From Paraburkholderia sartisoli (GTDB taxonomy: Bacteria; Pseudomonadota; Gammaproteobacteria; Burkholderiales; Burkholderiaceae), in NCBI RefSeq assembly GCF_900107685.1, contig NZ_FNRQ01000003.1, positions 434,001 to 498,000 on the forward strand: a stretch of 64,000 bases of DNA, read 5' to 3'. Below are positions 51,986 through 61,756 of the stretch, in pieces. The position numbers were made by a program, and so were the translations under genes. Position 1 is the stretch's first letter; every line of letters begins with the position of its first letter. The notes under the pieces are model-generated. The model saw nothing but the letters and a program-made list of their open reading frames with translations, was not told where the DNA came from and ran no database searches.

Positions 51986-52153
51986 GCAAGGCGACCGGAA
52001 AACGGGCAATGCGCAAACGGCCCGCACCGGTGCGTGGTTTCGCAACGTCCTATAATTCGTGCCCGGGCTGATACGCCTCTCGCAGGCGTACAGGTCATAT
52101 CGGCCGTATCAGGCGAACCACACGCGTCACCGCAACAAGTGAAAGAGGCACAG

Positions 52154-52615
52154 ATGGACGGACACATCCGCAGCGAGCGGGAAGAAATTTTCGAGGAATT
52201 GTGCATCAGCGTCGACGCCGACGAAGCGCACGAACAGGAAGCCATCGAGTACTTCGAGAGCCAGTTCGGCGAGGCGGATTTCGATCCGGCGCAATGGCTC
52301 GACATCGCGCTCTACTATTCGCCGGCGGTGGCGGGCGGCATCATCGATCTCGTCACGGCCGACGACAAGGCGCGCAGCAACATCGCCGACATCATCGCGG
52401 ACAATCTCGACATCTCGTACGGCGAGGACGAATGCCAGCAGTTCGCGGAAACGATCCAGTTCGCGATGGCGAATGGCGTGCCGGTCGACCTCGACGTGGT
52501 GCTCGACGGCTGCATGCGCGCCATCGACGACCTCGACACCTGGGCGGAAGAAGACGTCAAGGAACCGCTCATTCGCCTGCGCGAAGAACTGCTGCGCCTG
52601 CAAGGCGAGCACTGA
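52154..52615 (+). CDS. Conserved acidic hypothetical protein
   Basis: The 153-aa soluble, strongly acidic and helical protein begins MDGHIRSEREEIFEELCISV. The ATG follows AGAGG at 5 bases, and the extra upstream frame from 52034 looks non-coding. No domain is recognised. It stands alone after pdxY. The 303-bp gap to the next gene (52616-52918) has only a TTGATCAA palindrome at 52805-52812 of note. Confidence 0.75.
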   Translation: MDGHIRSEREEIFEELCISVDADEAHEQEAIEYFESQFGEADFDPAQWLDIALYYSPAVAGGIIDLVTADDKARSNIADIIADNLDISYGEDECQQFAETIQFAMANGVPVDLDVVLDGCMRAIDDLDTWAEEDVKEPLIRLREELLRLQGEH

Positions 52616-52918
52616 TATGCCGGCCGGCGCACCCGCGCCGGCTTCCGGCTGGCACCGCCCTTCCCGTCTCCCGCTGTAGCCGCGCCTTTCGCCTCTGAGG
52701 TCATTCCCTGGTCTCGCGCCCGCGCGGCCTGTGCTGAAATGCTCATTCAAAGCGCCGCGAACTGCCAAGACGGCCTCAAATTGGCTTTCTATATTCGCGC
52801 CAGATTGATCAATATGATCGGGCTGGCCGCGAATTGCTCCGTTTGCTTCGATCGCCGCGCGCGTCCTGCCCGTACCGTCAGTTTCCGTTTGTGAACCTTG
52901 TCGATGGAAGGAGAGACC

Positions 52919-54070
52919 ATGAGTCTTCGCAAGACGATGCAACCCTTCGCCGTGCTGGTCGGCGCTGCCCTGACGCTCGCGCCGCTGTCCGGCTTCGCGG
53001 AAGACCTGACGGTCAAGGTCGGCTTTGCCGCGCCCCTGACGGGCGTGAATGCCGGCTACGGGAAAGACCTGCAAAACGGCGTGCGGCTCGCGATCGACGA
53101 GGCGAATGCACAGAAGATCAAGATCGGCGACAAGGTCGCGCATTTCGATCTGGTCTCCGAAGACGATCAGGCCGACCCGCGTATCGGCGTGCAGGCCGCG
53201 CAGAAGCTGGTCGACGGCGGAGTCTCGGTGGTCGTCGGCCACTTCAACTCGGGCACGACGATTCCGGCTTCGCAGATCTATGAGCAGGCCGGCATTCCGG
53301 TCATCGATCCGGCCGCGACGAATCCGACGATCACGGGCCGCGGTTTCGCCAACACGTTCATGGTGATTTCCACCGACGCGCAAAACGCCGGCAATGCGGG
53401 CGTCTACGCCGTCGAGGTAACGAAGGCCAAACGCATCGCGATCATCGACGACCGCACCGCGTTCGGCCAGGGCGAGGCCGACGAGTTCGAAAAAGCCGTG
53501 AAGGCGCACGGCGGCACGATCGTCACGCGCGAGTACACCGACAACAAGTCCGTCGATTTCAGCACGCAGCTCACGAAGATCAAGTCGACCAACGCCGACC
53601 TGATTTTCTTTGGCGGCCTCGACACGCAGGCAGCCGGTATCGCCAAAAGGATGAAGCAGCTGGGAATCACGGCGCAGCTCGTGGGCGGCGGCGGCGTCGA
53701 AGACCCCGAGTTCATCAAGCTCGCGGGCGATGCGGCCGAAGGCGTGATGGCCTGGGAATACGGCCGGCCGCTGTCGCAACTGCCCGGCGGCAAGGACTTC
53801 TCGCAGAAGTTCAAGCAGCGCTTTGGCGTCGATATCCTGTCGTATGCGCCGTTCGGTTATGACGCGGCGTGGGCGGCGATCAAGGCGATGGAGGCCGCGA
53901 AATCGTCGACGCCCAACGTGTACCGGCCGGCGCTCAAGAGCATCAACTTCGAGGGCATCACCGGCACGATCGCGTTCGACAGCACCGGTGCACTCAAGAA
54001 CGCATCCTCGACGCTGTATCAGGTCAAGGACGGCGTATGGGTGCCGATCGTCACCAAGAAGGGCGTGTAA
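52919..54070 (+). CDS. Branched-chain amino acid ABC transporter substrate-binding protein (LivJ-like)
   Basis: The 383-aa periplasmic receptor has a signal peptide (ending SGFAE) and a type-I binding fold (VKVGFAAPLTGVNAGYGKDL, FNSGTTIPASQIYEQAGIPV, FGYDAAWAAIKAME). The start at 52919 follows AAGGAGA. No permease or ATPase gene lies nearby, so it is an orphan receptor here. Leucine/isoleucine/valine or related ligands are likely. Confidence 0.93.
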   Translation: MSLRKTMQPFAVLVGAALTLAPLSGFAEDLTVKVGFAAPLTGVNAGYGKDLQNGVRLAIDEANAQKIKIGDKVAHFDLVSEDDQADPRIGVQAAQKLVDGGVSVVVGHFNSGTTIPASQIYEQAGIPVIDPAATNPTITGRGFANTFMVISTDAQNAGNAGVYAVEVTKAKRIAIIDDRTAFGQGEADEFEKAVKAHGGTIVTREYTDNKSVDFSTQLTKIKSTNADLIFFGGLDTQAAGIAKRMKQLGITAQLVGGGGVEDPEFIKLAGDAAEGVMAWEYGRPLSQLPGGKDFSQKFKQRFGVDILSYAPFGYDAAWAAIKAMEAAKSSTPNVYRPALKSINFEGITGTIAFDSTGALKNASSTLYQVKDGVWVPIVTKKGV

Positions 54071-54142
54071 GCGCTTTTGATGTTGCTGATGTAGCGTTCG
54101 CGCGGCTCGCCGTCGATGTCCAGGGCGGCAGCGCGAACGTGC

Positions 54143-56059
54143 CTAACTCCCCGTCCCCTTCACCACGACCTGCGAAAACGCGTCGCGCTCGATCCTGATC
54201 AGCGCGTTGCGTGCCACCGCGAACTCTTCCGGCGAACACATCTGATGTCCGAACGCGGCGTGCAGTTGCCGCGTGACCTGCAGCGTCCGCGACACCGGAT
54301 CGAACACATAGTGCGACGCGTAATCGAACGAGGCGTCGTGTACCTCGGCGTCGCGCGGAACGTCGGTCACGCGCAGGTTGCCCGGCAGCGTGATCTGCGC
54401 GGTCTCGTCGAAGTCGCCGCCGATGCACGCAAAAGGTTGCGTGCGCACCGGCTCGGCGAGCCATGCGAGCACCTGGGTCGCGATGCCGCCCGCGAGGCTC
54501 GACAACGCCGGTAGCGCGGTCGTGCCGTCGGGCCACGCGAAATGCTCGACGGTGCCGTCGATCGTGGTCGTGAACGGCCCCTGCGTCGCCGCGAGGTCGC
54601 TGGTGTGTACCTCCGCCGTGCCCTGCAGGCCGGTTTGGCGCAAACGGTCAGCGACGATCTGTTGCGCCCGCATGCGCGTCGAACGGCGAAACGTGTTGCG
54701 CTCGGGTTCCGCCGTCGAGCCGGAATCCTCGACGCGATACGTATAGGCCGCGTCGCCGTCGGCGCCGACGTCGAACTGCAGCCGCGCGCTGCGCCCGCGC
54801 GGCTGGACCGCCGGCGTACGCGACAGCACACCCTCGTCCACCAGCAGCGCGGGCCGGTCCATCGCGCCCGGCGGCAGATAGCCAAAGGCCGTGCCGCCCG
54901 CGGATGCGTCCGCGTAAAGCCCGAGATCCGGCATCCAGACGATCGCGTGATTGATCGCGCCCGGGCCGTATCCCGGCACCGACGGCAGCGTATAGACGGA
55001 CCCCAGGTTCAGCAGCACCGCTTCGTTACGGATGCCGGCCGCCGTGAGCAGCGCGCCATATAGCGCGACGTAATCCTTGCAGTCGCCGTAGCGGTTGCGC
55101 AGGATGTCGATCGCGCGATGCGGCACCGCTGCCGTCTCGCCGAGAAAGAGCGCGACGTAACGCACGTTAAAGCGCATCCAGTCGTAGAGCAGTTGCGCCC
55201 TGGTGCGCGGGTCGTCCGTTTGCGCGGTCAGCGCGCGGGCGAGTTGCTGAATCGCGGGATCGCTGGCGCTCGGGTCCACTGCGGGCGAACGGTAGCGCTC
55301 CGCAAACGCGGCGTAATCCGGCGTGGTGGAGACCATCAGACGGTCGCCCCACGTCACGTAGCCCACGGCCCCCCGCTCTGTCGGCGCATACGGGCCGTGG
55401 CGATATTCGAAGGTGTAACGCGTACGGCCGTTTTCCGTCACCGGATCGAGCGCGACGTAGCCGCGCGCATCGGCGTGCAGCGGCAGTCCCGCCGGCAGGT
55501 CGAAGATCAGTTGCTGGAACTCGACGGGCTCGCGCGTGGGTTCGACGAAATACGAAAACGTGCCTGCCTGAAGGGGTTTTGTGCGTTTCTTGCTAAAGAC
55601 GAGATGCACGCGCGCGCCCGGCTCGACACCCGGAAAGATGACCGTGCGCAGCACGCCGTCCTGGAACGTCGGCGCGCCCGCCGAGCGCGGTTCCTGCACG
55701 TCGCGAATGCCTTCCGGACCTACAGGGTGCGCCACGCCGTCGCGGCCGATCGTCTCGGCGGTGAGCAGCTGGATCTGCTCGATGTCCTTGTTGAACCACA
55801 CGTAGCGCTGCGCGATGTCATCGACGCCGCTTGTGGTGTTCGCGCGCAGCGTCGAGTCGTCGTGTTCCTCGACCGAGCCGTCGCGCTGCACGATGAAGAG
55901 ATGGACGTCGCGTTCGAGCGTCGATGGAGGAATGTCCTCGACGTTCGTCGTGTTCGTCGCGTCCGTGGCGTGCGCGGGCTCTGGTGCGAAAGACAACGCG
56001 CAGCACACGGCGAGGCACGATGTCACGGCCAGCCGGTGCAGCACGGCACGCCGGCTCAT
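54143..56059 (-). CDS. DUF3857 / transglutaminase-like exported protein
   Basis: The 638-aa protein has a signal peptide (LAVTSCLAVCCALSF) and an N-terminal DUF3857 beta domain (about 55-245). A transglutaminase-like domain follows (about 270-400), with the catalytic Cys in NRYGDCKDYVALYGALL and a His in AINHAIVWMPDLG. The C-terminal beta domain is unannotated. The function of such proteins is unknown; they may process or cross-link envelope material. Its ATG overlaps the stop of the AraC gene by 4 bases. Confidence 0.88.
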   Translation of the reverse strand: MSRRAVLHRLAVTSCLAVCCALSFAPEPAHATDATNTTNVEDIPPSTLERDVHLFIVQRDGSVEEHDDSTLRANTTSGVDDIAQRYVWFNKDIEQIQLLTAETIGRDGVAHPVGPEGIRDVQEPRSAGAPTFQDGVLRTVIFPGVEPGARVHLVFSKKRTKPLQAGTFSYFVEPTREPVEFQQLIFDLPAGLPLHADARGYVALDPVTENGRTRYTFEYRHGPYAPTERGAVGYVTWGDRLMVSTTPDYAAFAERYRSPAVDPSASDPAIQQLARALTAQTDDPRTRAQLLYDWMRFNVRYVALFLGETAAVPHRAIDILRNRYGDCKDYVALYGALLTAAGIRNEAVLLNLGSVYTLPSVPGYGPGAINHAIVWMPDLGLYADASAGGTAFGYLPPGAMDRPALLVDEGVLSRTPAVQPRGRSARLQFDVGADGDAAYTYRVEDSGSTAEPERNTFRRSTRMRAQQIVADRLRQTGLQGTAEVHTSDLAATQGPFTTTIDGTVEHFAWPDGTTALPALSSLAGGIATQVLAWLAEPVRTQPFACIGGDFDETAQITLPGNLRVTDVPRDAEVHDASFDYASHYVFDPVSRTLQVTRQLHAAFGHQMCSPEEFAVARNALIRIERDAFSQVVVKGTGS

Positions 56060-56949
56060 ACGCTGTGCGCGCCGGCCCGGTACGCGCGCGGACTGACGCC
56101 GAATTCGGTGCGAAATGCGTGGTTGAAATTCGACACGTCGTTAAAGCCGCAATCGAGCGCGACGTCGACGATCTTCGCGGTGTCGTCGACAAGCCGCAGC
56201 GCGGCGGCGCGAATCCGCGCGCGCAGCACGTACTGATGCGGCGTCACGCCCGTCACGCGTTGAAACGTGCGCAGAAAATGGAATGCGCTCATGCTGGCCG
56301 CGCGCGCGAGCGTGTCCAGCGTGTGCGTTTCGTGCGGCGCGTCATCGATCATCCGCGCAACCTGCGCGACGCGCGACAAAGCCGCCGCGGCAGGCGGCGG
56401 CACACTCCCGCGATGTTCCGACGCGACGCACAACGTCCTCGCCGCCAGTTCGACGACGAGTTCGTCCCACGGTGGTTGAGCCGAACCGCTAGCGCCGGCG
56501 CACGCCAGGACCACGAGCGGCGAAAGCGCGCGCAGCGGCGGCACGCGTACCTGCCTGAACCCGCGTTCGCCGCGGCGCACGCCGAGGTCCGCCGCGAGCT
56601 GCCCGAAATACGCATCGGTGTAGCTGACCGACACGCAGCGATCGCCCGCGCCATGACGATGGCCGCATTCGAAGCACTCGCCAGCGTTGCCGAGCAGCAG
56701 CGAACCGGGCGTCAGCAACTCGCGGCCGGCCGCCGCGCGATAACCGAACGAACCGGCGACGATCATCGCGATGCACACATCCGCATGGCGCTCCTCGAAC
56801 GGACGGTCGCGCGGGCCGAGCGTACACAGCATGTCGCGGATCATCCAGCCTTCGCCCGATGCCAGCGTGCGCGCACTCGTCTGGCCGCGCACGCCTTCCC
56901 GCGTGCGCCGTGCCAGCGCCTCTTCCAGTTCTGCGGCAATTTTCCCCAA
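56056..56949 (-). CDS. AraC family transcriptional regulator
   Basis: The protein has an N-terminal cupin-like sensing domain (with GSLLLGNAGECFECGH). The C-terminal AraC double HTH (about 200-295) contains TLARAASMSAFHFLRTFQRV and VALDCGFNDVSNFNHAFRTEFG. I place the start at a TTG (56949) with GAGGTG 7 bases upstream. The frame is open to 57078, but that would overlap the divergent gene at 57060. It is coupled to the transglutaminase gene by a 4-base overlap. Confidence 0.85.
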   Translation of the reverse strand: MGKIAAELEEALARRTREGVRGQTSARTLASGEGWMIRDMLCTLGPRDRPFEERHADVCIAMIVAGSFGYRAAAGRELLTPGSLLLGNAGECFECGHRHGAGDRCVSVSYTDAYFGQLAADLGVRRGERGFRQVRVPPLRALSPLVVLACAGASGSAQPPWDELVVELAARTLCVASEHRGSVPPPAAAALSRVAQVARMIDDAPHETHTLDTLARAASMSAFHFLRTFQRVTGVTPHQYVLRARIRAAALRLVDDTAKIVDVALDCGFNDVSNFNHAFRTEFGVSPRAYRAGAHSV

Positions 56950-57059
56950 GATTTCACCTCGCCCGGGCCGGTACGCTTGTTTTATCACATCGGCGGCCGA
57001 CGCGGTTTTGCTGCGTGTAACCCTGACGACACCCTCCCTTGCACACCGGAGAACGAACG

Positions 57060-57632
57060 ATGAACGTGACTGACGCAATCACTGAAGCACACGTCACAGC
57101 CCATCCCGATCAGGGCTTCGGCCCCGCGCTCGTGGCCGGCGGCCGCGCAGCCGGAATCAGCGAAGCAGACGACGCGTATGGCTGGCTCACTGGAAGCTGG
57201 GAACTCGACGTACTCCACTACCGCACCGACATGCGCGCACGGCGGCTGAAGGCCGAGGTGCATTTCACATGGGTGCTGGAAGGCCGCGCGGTGCAGGATG
57301 TCTGGATCATGCCGCCGCGCCATGAACGCACACCGCCATGCGGCCCGGACACGAACATGTATGGCATCACGGTACGTATCTGGGACGCGGCGTTGCGCGC
57401 ATGGCGCGTCACGTATCTGAATCCCGGTACAGGCCAGCGCGATGAACTGATTGGTCGCCGCATCGGCCGCGATATCGTGCAGATCGGCACGCACGCGGAC
57501 GGCACGCCGATCCGCTGGAATTTCACGGATATCACCCGCGATTCGTTTCACTGGACAGGCGTCGCGCTCGAGCCGGACGGCGCGACGTGGCGGCTCGAAG
57601 CCGAGTTTCTCGCACGCCGCATGTCCGGGTAA
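57060..57632 (+). CDS. Hypothetical beta-rich protein (DUF1579-like)
   Basis: The 190-aa protein has no signal peptide and a run of predicted beta strands with WLTGSWELDVLHY, FTWVLEGRAVQDVWIMPP and WNFTDITRDSFHWTG. These resemble the lipocalin-like DUF1579 group. The function is unknown. CCGGAG lies 9 bases before the ATG. It is divergent from the AraC gene, so it is a likely target of that regulator. Confidence 0.75.
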   Translation: MNVTDAITEAHVTAHPDQGFGPALVAGGRAAGISEADDAYGWLTGSWELDVLHYRTDMRARRLKAEVHFTWVLEGRAVQDVWIMPPRHERTPPCGPDTNMYGITVRIWDAALRAWRVTYLNPGTGQRDELIGRRIGRDIVQIGTHADGTPIRWNFTDITRDSFHWTGVALEPDGATWRLEAEFLARRMSG

Positions 57633-57666
57633 TCGCGGCGCGCCTTACAACGCTTCTCGCGTGACG

Positions 57667-58878
57667 TTACTTTTCCTCGATCGCACGCAGCAGCGAGAGC
57701 GCGATGCCCCGCGCGGCCAGTCGTACCTCATCGAGCGACGGAAACGACGGCGCGATCCGCAGATGCCGGTCGTCCGGATCGACGCCGTACGGGTACGCCG
57801 CGCCCGCGGGCGTGAGCACGAGACCGGCCCCGGCCGCCAGCTCGACGGTGCGCTTCGCCCGCCCGCGCGGCGCGTACAGGCTGATGAAGTAGCCGCCTTC
57901 CGGCTCGTTCCACGACACGTCCGGCACGCCGCCGAGCAGTTCGCCGAACACAGCCGCGACGGCATCGAACTTCGGCTTCAGCAGTGCGCGGTGACGGTCC
58001 ATCAACCGCTCGAGCCCCGCGCGATCGCGCAGAAAATGCACGTGGCGCAACTGGTTCAACTTGTCCGGCCCGATCGTGCGCGCCGCGACATGTTTCTGCC
58101 ACCACGCGATGTTGCGCGGCGACGAAGCGAGAAACGCCACTGAGGCACCCGCTAACGTCACCTTCGAAAGCGATGCGAAAACGAGTGCGCGATCCGCGTG
58201 CCCGGCGTTCGCACAGGCTTCGAGCATGTCGGGCGTCGCGTGACGTGTTTCAGTCAGATGATGAAAGCGGTATGCGTCGTCCCACATCACGCGAAAATCC
58301 GCCGCGGCCGTCGGCATCGACGCAAGGCGCCGCGTGACTTCACGCGACCAGCGCGCGCCCGTCGGGTTGCTGTAAAGCGGCACGCACCAGATGCCCTTGA
58401 TCGTTGCGTCGTCGCGCACCTTCGTTTCGACGAAATCCATATCGGGGCCGTCGTCGTTGAACGGCACGGCAATCATGCGGATACCCAGCGCCTCGCAGAT
58501 CGCGAAGTGCCGGTCGTAGCCGGGCGCGGGACACAGAAACGAAACGGTGCCTTCCTTGCACCACGCGCGACCGTCAGGCAGGCCGTGCAGCATCGCAAAC
58601 GCGAGTGCATCGTGCATCAGCTCAAGACTGGAATTGCCACCCGCGACGACCTGCCCGACCGGCGCGTCCAGCAGTGCCGCGCCGAACTCGCGCGCCTCGG
58701 GCAGGCCCAGCCCGTGCCCGTAGTTACGGCAATCGATTCCGTCGCGCGACAGGTACCCCACCGTGCCTGCTTCATCGAGCAACGCATGCGACAGGTCCAG
58801 TTGTTCGGGCGATGGCTTGCCGCGCGACATGTCGAGGCGCATACCCAGTTTTCTGAAGTCATCATAGGTCGTCGGCAT
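57667..58878 (-). CDS. PLP-dependent aminotransferase (MocR-like aspartate aminotransferase, PF12897 type)
   Basis: The 403-aa fold-type I aminotransferase has the PLP Lys in FASLSKVTLAG, MWDDAYRFHHL, and CVPLYSNPTGARWS. It begins MPTTYDDFRKLGMRLDMSRGKPS, characteristic of the group. It has no HTH, so it is an enzyme and not a MocR regulator. The amino donor is unknown. It is divergent from the LysR gene at 58996. Confidence 0.9.
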   Translation of the reverse strand: MPTTYDDFRKLGMRLDMSRGKPSPEQLDLSHALLDEAGTVGYLSRDGIDCRNYGHGLGLPEAREFGAALLDAPVGQVVAGGNSSLELMHDALAFAMLHGLPDGRAWCKEGTVSFLCPAPGYDRHFAICEALGIRMIAVPFNDDGPDMDFVETKVRDDATIKGIWCVPLYSNPTGARWSREVTRRLASMPTAAADFRVMWDDAYRFHHLTETRHATPDMLEACANAGHADRALVFASLSKVTLAGASVAFLASSPRNIAWWQKHVAARTIGPDKLNQLRHVHFLRDRAGLERLMDRHRALLKPKFDAVAAVFGELLGGVPDVSWNEPEGGYFISLYAPRGRAKRTVELAAGAGLVLTPAGAAYPYGVDPDDRHLRIAPSFPSLDEVRLAARGIALSLLRAIEEK

Positions 58879-58976
58879 GGCGTCGGTGTGCGGCCGCGTG
58901 GGCCGCGTCGAGTTGAAGTCCCGCCAGTATGCCGGTCACCCTGCATTCAGACAAACGCGTTATATTGAACGTTTCG

Positions 58977-58991
58977 ATCAGTTTTTCTGAT
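58977..58991. promoter_or_regulatory. LysR-type T-N11-A box
   Basis: ATCAG-TTTTT-CTGAT is an interrupted palindrome with T-N11-A, ending 4 bases before the LysR start codon in the 117-bp divergent gap. It is the likely site of autoregulation and control of the aminotransferase gene. Confidence 0.55.
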
Positions 58992-58995
58992 ACCA

Positions 58996-59847
58996 ATGAA
59001 AGCACTTGATCTCGATGTTCTTTCGATGGTGGTCGCAATCGCGGACGCCGGCAGCTTCGTGCGCGGCGCGGCACTCGTACATCGCTCGCAGTCGGCGTTG
59101 AGCATGCAGATCCGCGCGCTCGAAGAAGCGCTCGGCAAGCCGCTCTTCGTACGCGGACCGCGCAACGTCACGCCGACGCAGGACGGTCTCGTGCTGCTTG
59201 CGTACGCCCGCCAGATGCTGGCGTTGCGCGACGAGGCATGGGCGTCGATGGTTCATCCCGAAGTGAAGGGCCGCGTGTCGATCGGCGTACCGGACGACTA
59301 CGCGTCGTCGCTGCTGCCCGCGGTGTTGAGAAAATTTTCGGCGACGTATCCGAAGGTCGAGATTCAGGTCATGGGTTTGCCGAGCAGCGCGCTCGCGCCG
59401 CTCGTGCGCGACAACAAGATCGACCTTGCGTGCATCACGCGCGTGAAGGGCCTCGCCGGCGACTTTATCCGCTTCGAACCGATGGTCTGGGCGGGGGCCG
59501 CGACAGGGCGCGAAATCTGGAAGGAACGGCCGCTGCCGATCGCGGTGTTCGGCGCGGGCAGCGTGGCGCGTGCGAACGCGATCCACGCGTTGCAGCGGGC
59601 AAAGATCGCCTATCGCACGTCGTATGAAAGCCCGAGCCTGATGGGGCTCTTCAGCATGGTCGAGGCGGGTCTCGCGGTGGCGCCTCTCGCCCGCTGCGCG
59701 GTGCCGCCGCATCTCGTGCAACTCGGGCGCCCGCACGGCCTGCCGAAGCTGCCCGAACTGGAAATCGTGCTGGCGCGCAGCGCGCGTTCAGACCGTCCGC
59801 CGTGCGACTTTCTCGCCGAACAGATCCTGACCGACCTGCACGTCTAG
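58996..59847 (+). CDS. LysR family transcriptional regulator
   Basis: The 283-aa protein is slightly short for the family. The HTH is LVHRSQSALSMQIRALEEALGKPLFVR, and the substrate-binding domain follows (about 92-280, GRVSIGVPDDYASSLLPAVL and LFSMVEAGLAVAPLA). No strong ribosome site is seen, but no other start fits. It is divergent from the aminotransferase gene. Confidence 0.93.
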   Translation: MKALDLDVLSMVVAIADAGSFVRGAALVHRSQSALSMQIRALEEALGKPLFVRGPRNVTPTQDGLVLLAYARQMLALRDEAWASMVHPEVKGRVSIGVPDDYASSLLPAVLRKFSATYPKVEIQVMGLPSSALAPLVRDNKIDLACITRVKGLAGDFIRFEPMVWAGAATGREIWKERPLPIAVFGAGSVARANAIHALQRAKIAYRTSYESPSLMGLFSMVEAGLAVAPLARCAVPPHLVQLGRPHGLPKLPELEIVLARSARSDRPPCDFLAEQILTDLHV

Positions 59848-59860
59848 CAACCCGGCCCGC

Positions 59861-60544
59861 TCATTCGCCCTCACCGAGTTGCGCGAGCAGTTCCTGCAGC
59901 TTTTCGACATGCCGCAACAGCAGATGCCGGTGCTTCTCGATCTGTTCGAGCCGCCCCTGGAGATCGGCGTGTACGTGGCTGTCGATATCGGTTGCGGCGA
60001 GCACCTCTTCTACTTTCGCGCGCATGGCCGCCGTCAGATCGACGGGCGGATGGCTCAGGTAACGCTCGAAACGTCGCACGTCCTGCAGCGCGAGGTCACG
60101 CAGCTTGCGAAAATGCGCCTGACGACGATGCGCCTCCGCGCCGAACGCCTCTTCTTCGACGCGTTTTGACGGCGCCGGTTGTCCGAAGATCGGTTCGGGG
60201 GGACGCAGCACCGACTTCTTGCGCACTGGATGCGCGGTGCCGCGAAACCGCGCAAGCGGCGATTCGTTGTCGATCGCCGAACGTGCGCTGGCGGGAATGT
60301 CGCCCGCCGCACGCGGAGTATCCATCCAGCCGGACGGCAGGCCCGTCACTGCTTCGACGCCGCGCACGAATTCCTCGCTGAATTCGCGCTGGCCCGCCAG
60401 CATCAGTTTCAGATAGCTCGCGGAAAACGTCATCATCCGCGCGAGACGTGCCGCCGCGCCCACTTCGCGGGTCAGCAAAACCAGGTTGGCCCGCCAGACC
60501 GCGAGCTGGGCGTCGTCAGAATCTTCCATCGCCGGGTCATCCAT
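59861..60544 (-). CDS. HTH and coiled-coil hypothetical protein
   Basis: The 227-aa cytoplasmic protein has an N-terminal XRE-like helix-turn-helix at about residues 28-70 (LARMMTFSASYLKLMLAG, FVRGVEAVTGLPSGWMD). A polar middle follows, then a C-terminal coiled coil (about 175-225, EQIEKHRHLLLRHVEKLQELL). The start at 60544 has GGGGGAG 5 bases upstream. No close family is named. It stands alone between the LysR and hut genes. Confidence 0.72.
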   Translation of the reverse strand: MDDPAMEDSDDAQLAVWRANLVLLTREVGAAARLARMMTFSASYLKLMLAGQREFSEEFVRGVEAVTGLPSGWMDTPRAAGDIPASARSAIDNESPLARFRGTAHPVRKKSVLRPPEPIFGQPAPSKRVEEEAFGAEAHRRQAHFRKLRDLALQDVRRFERYLSHPPVDLTAAMRAKVEEVLAATDIDSHVHADLQGRLEQIEKHRHLLLRHVEKLQELLAQLGEGE

Positions 60545-60847
60545 CTTTTCTCCCCCGATGTCGTCGTCACGCCACCGCGCGGCCCGCGCCGCGCGTGTCA
60601 TCTGCATGAAGGTTAGTCGCATCGCCATGCCGCGCGCAACCCGCGCGCGGGCCGGCGTTGCGCTTCTGCATTGCGCTGGCTCGCAGCGCGCATGGCGTGC
60701 TGGATTGACACGGGCGAACGGCTTGCGTTCCTTACGCGTGGAAATGAGGCCCGACGAGGCGCACGTCCGTGCCGGGGCCCACGGGGCCGGACGTCGAATG
60801 GCTGGCGCGCTCTGTGCTTGTATTTTTGCGCGCCAGGGTTTCGAGCG

Positions 60848-61663
60848 TCAGACGGCGGCCAGAACGCGCGCCATCGCGGCTTTGACCAGCGTTTCAAGCA
60901 GCGGCTCGACCTGGGCTGCCCGCGCTTCGTCGTATGAATAGGGCATTTCTTCCTGCATGTACGTGATTTGCGTCAGTTCGAGCTGAACCGCATGCACGCC
61001 CTTCTCCGGCTGGCCATAGTGGCGCGTGATGTAGCCGCCCTTGAAACGGCCGTTCGCCACGCCGGTGTAACCGCCGTGCGCCGCGACGATGCCGGCCAGT
61101 TCGTCGGCGAGCCCCGGTGCGGCGCTTGCACCGTTCGACGTGCCGAAGTTGAAATCCGGCAGACGTCCCTCGAAAAAACGCGGCACGTGCGAGCGGATCG
61201 AGTGCGCTTCCCACAGCAGCACCTTGCCGTGTTTCGCCTTGAGCGCCGCGAGTTCGCGCTCGATGGTCTCGTGATACGGCTTCCAGTACGCGTCGCGGCG
61301 ACGCGCGATTTCGGCGTCGTCCGGCAGATGGCCTTCGCGATAAAGCGGCTCCTTGTCGAACGTATCGACGGGCAGCAGCCCGGTCGTGTCCTGGCCCGGA
61401 TAGAGGTTCGCGCCGTCGGGCGGACGGTTCAGGTCGATCACATAGCGCGCGTACACCGGCATCAGGATCGATGCGCCGAGGCGCCTCGCGAAGGCATACA
61501 GGCGGTCGAGATGCCAGTCGCAATCGTCGGTGCGCGCGGCCGCTGGCGTCATGGTCGCGGCAATGTCGTCGGGAATGCGCGTGCCCACGTGCGGAATCGA
61601 GATCAAAAGCGGCAGGCTTCCCTGATGCAGCGAGAAAACCGGCGTGGAAGTCGATGCGGTCAT
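60848..61663 (-). CDS. hutG: N-formylglutamate deformylase
   Basis: The 271-aa zinc amidohydrolase carries out the last step of the five-step histidine route, N-formylglutamate to glutamate and formate. It has SIPHVGTRIPDDI, LLWEAHSIRSHVPRF and GRFKGGYITRHYG, typical of the family. The gene follows hutF on the same strand after 93 bp. Confidence 0.95.
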   Translation of the reverse strand: MTASTSTPVFSLHQGSLPLLISIPHVGTRIPDDIAATMTPAAARTDDCDWHLDRLYAFARRLGASILMPVYARYVIDLNRPPDGANLYPGQDTTGLLPVDTFDKEPLYREGHLPDDAEIARRRDAYWKPYHETIERELAALKAKHGKVLLWEAHSIRSHVPRFFEGRLPDFNFGTSNGASAAPGLADELAGIVAAHGGYTGVANGRFKGGYITRHYGQPEKGVHAVQLELTQITYMQEEMPYSYDEARAAQVEPLLETLVKAAMARVLAAV

Positions 61664-61756
61664 AGCAGTCCGGTCCGGGTCAGTTCAGAGGCAGTTCATG
61701 CGGTTCGCGGGCAGCTCCGGAATCCGGTTCTGCCCTTCGTGGATTCATTCAGCGGA

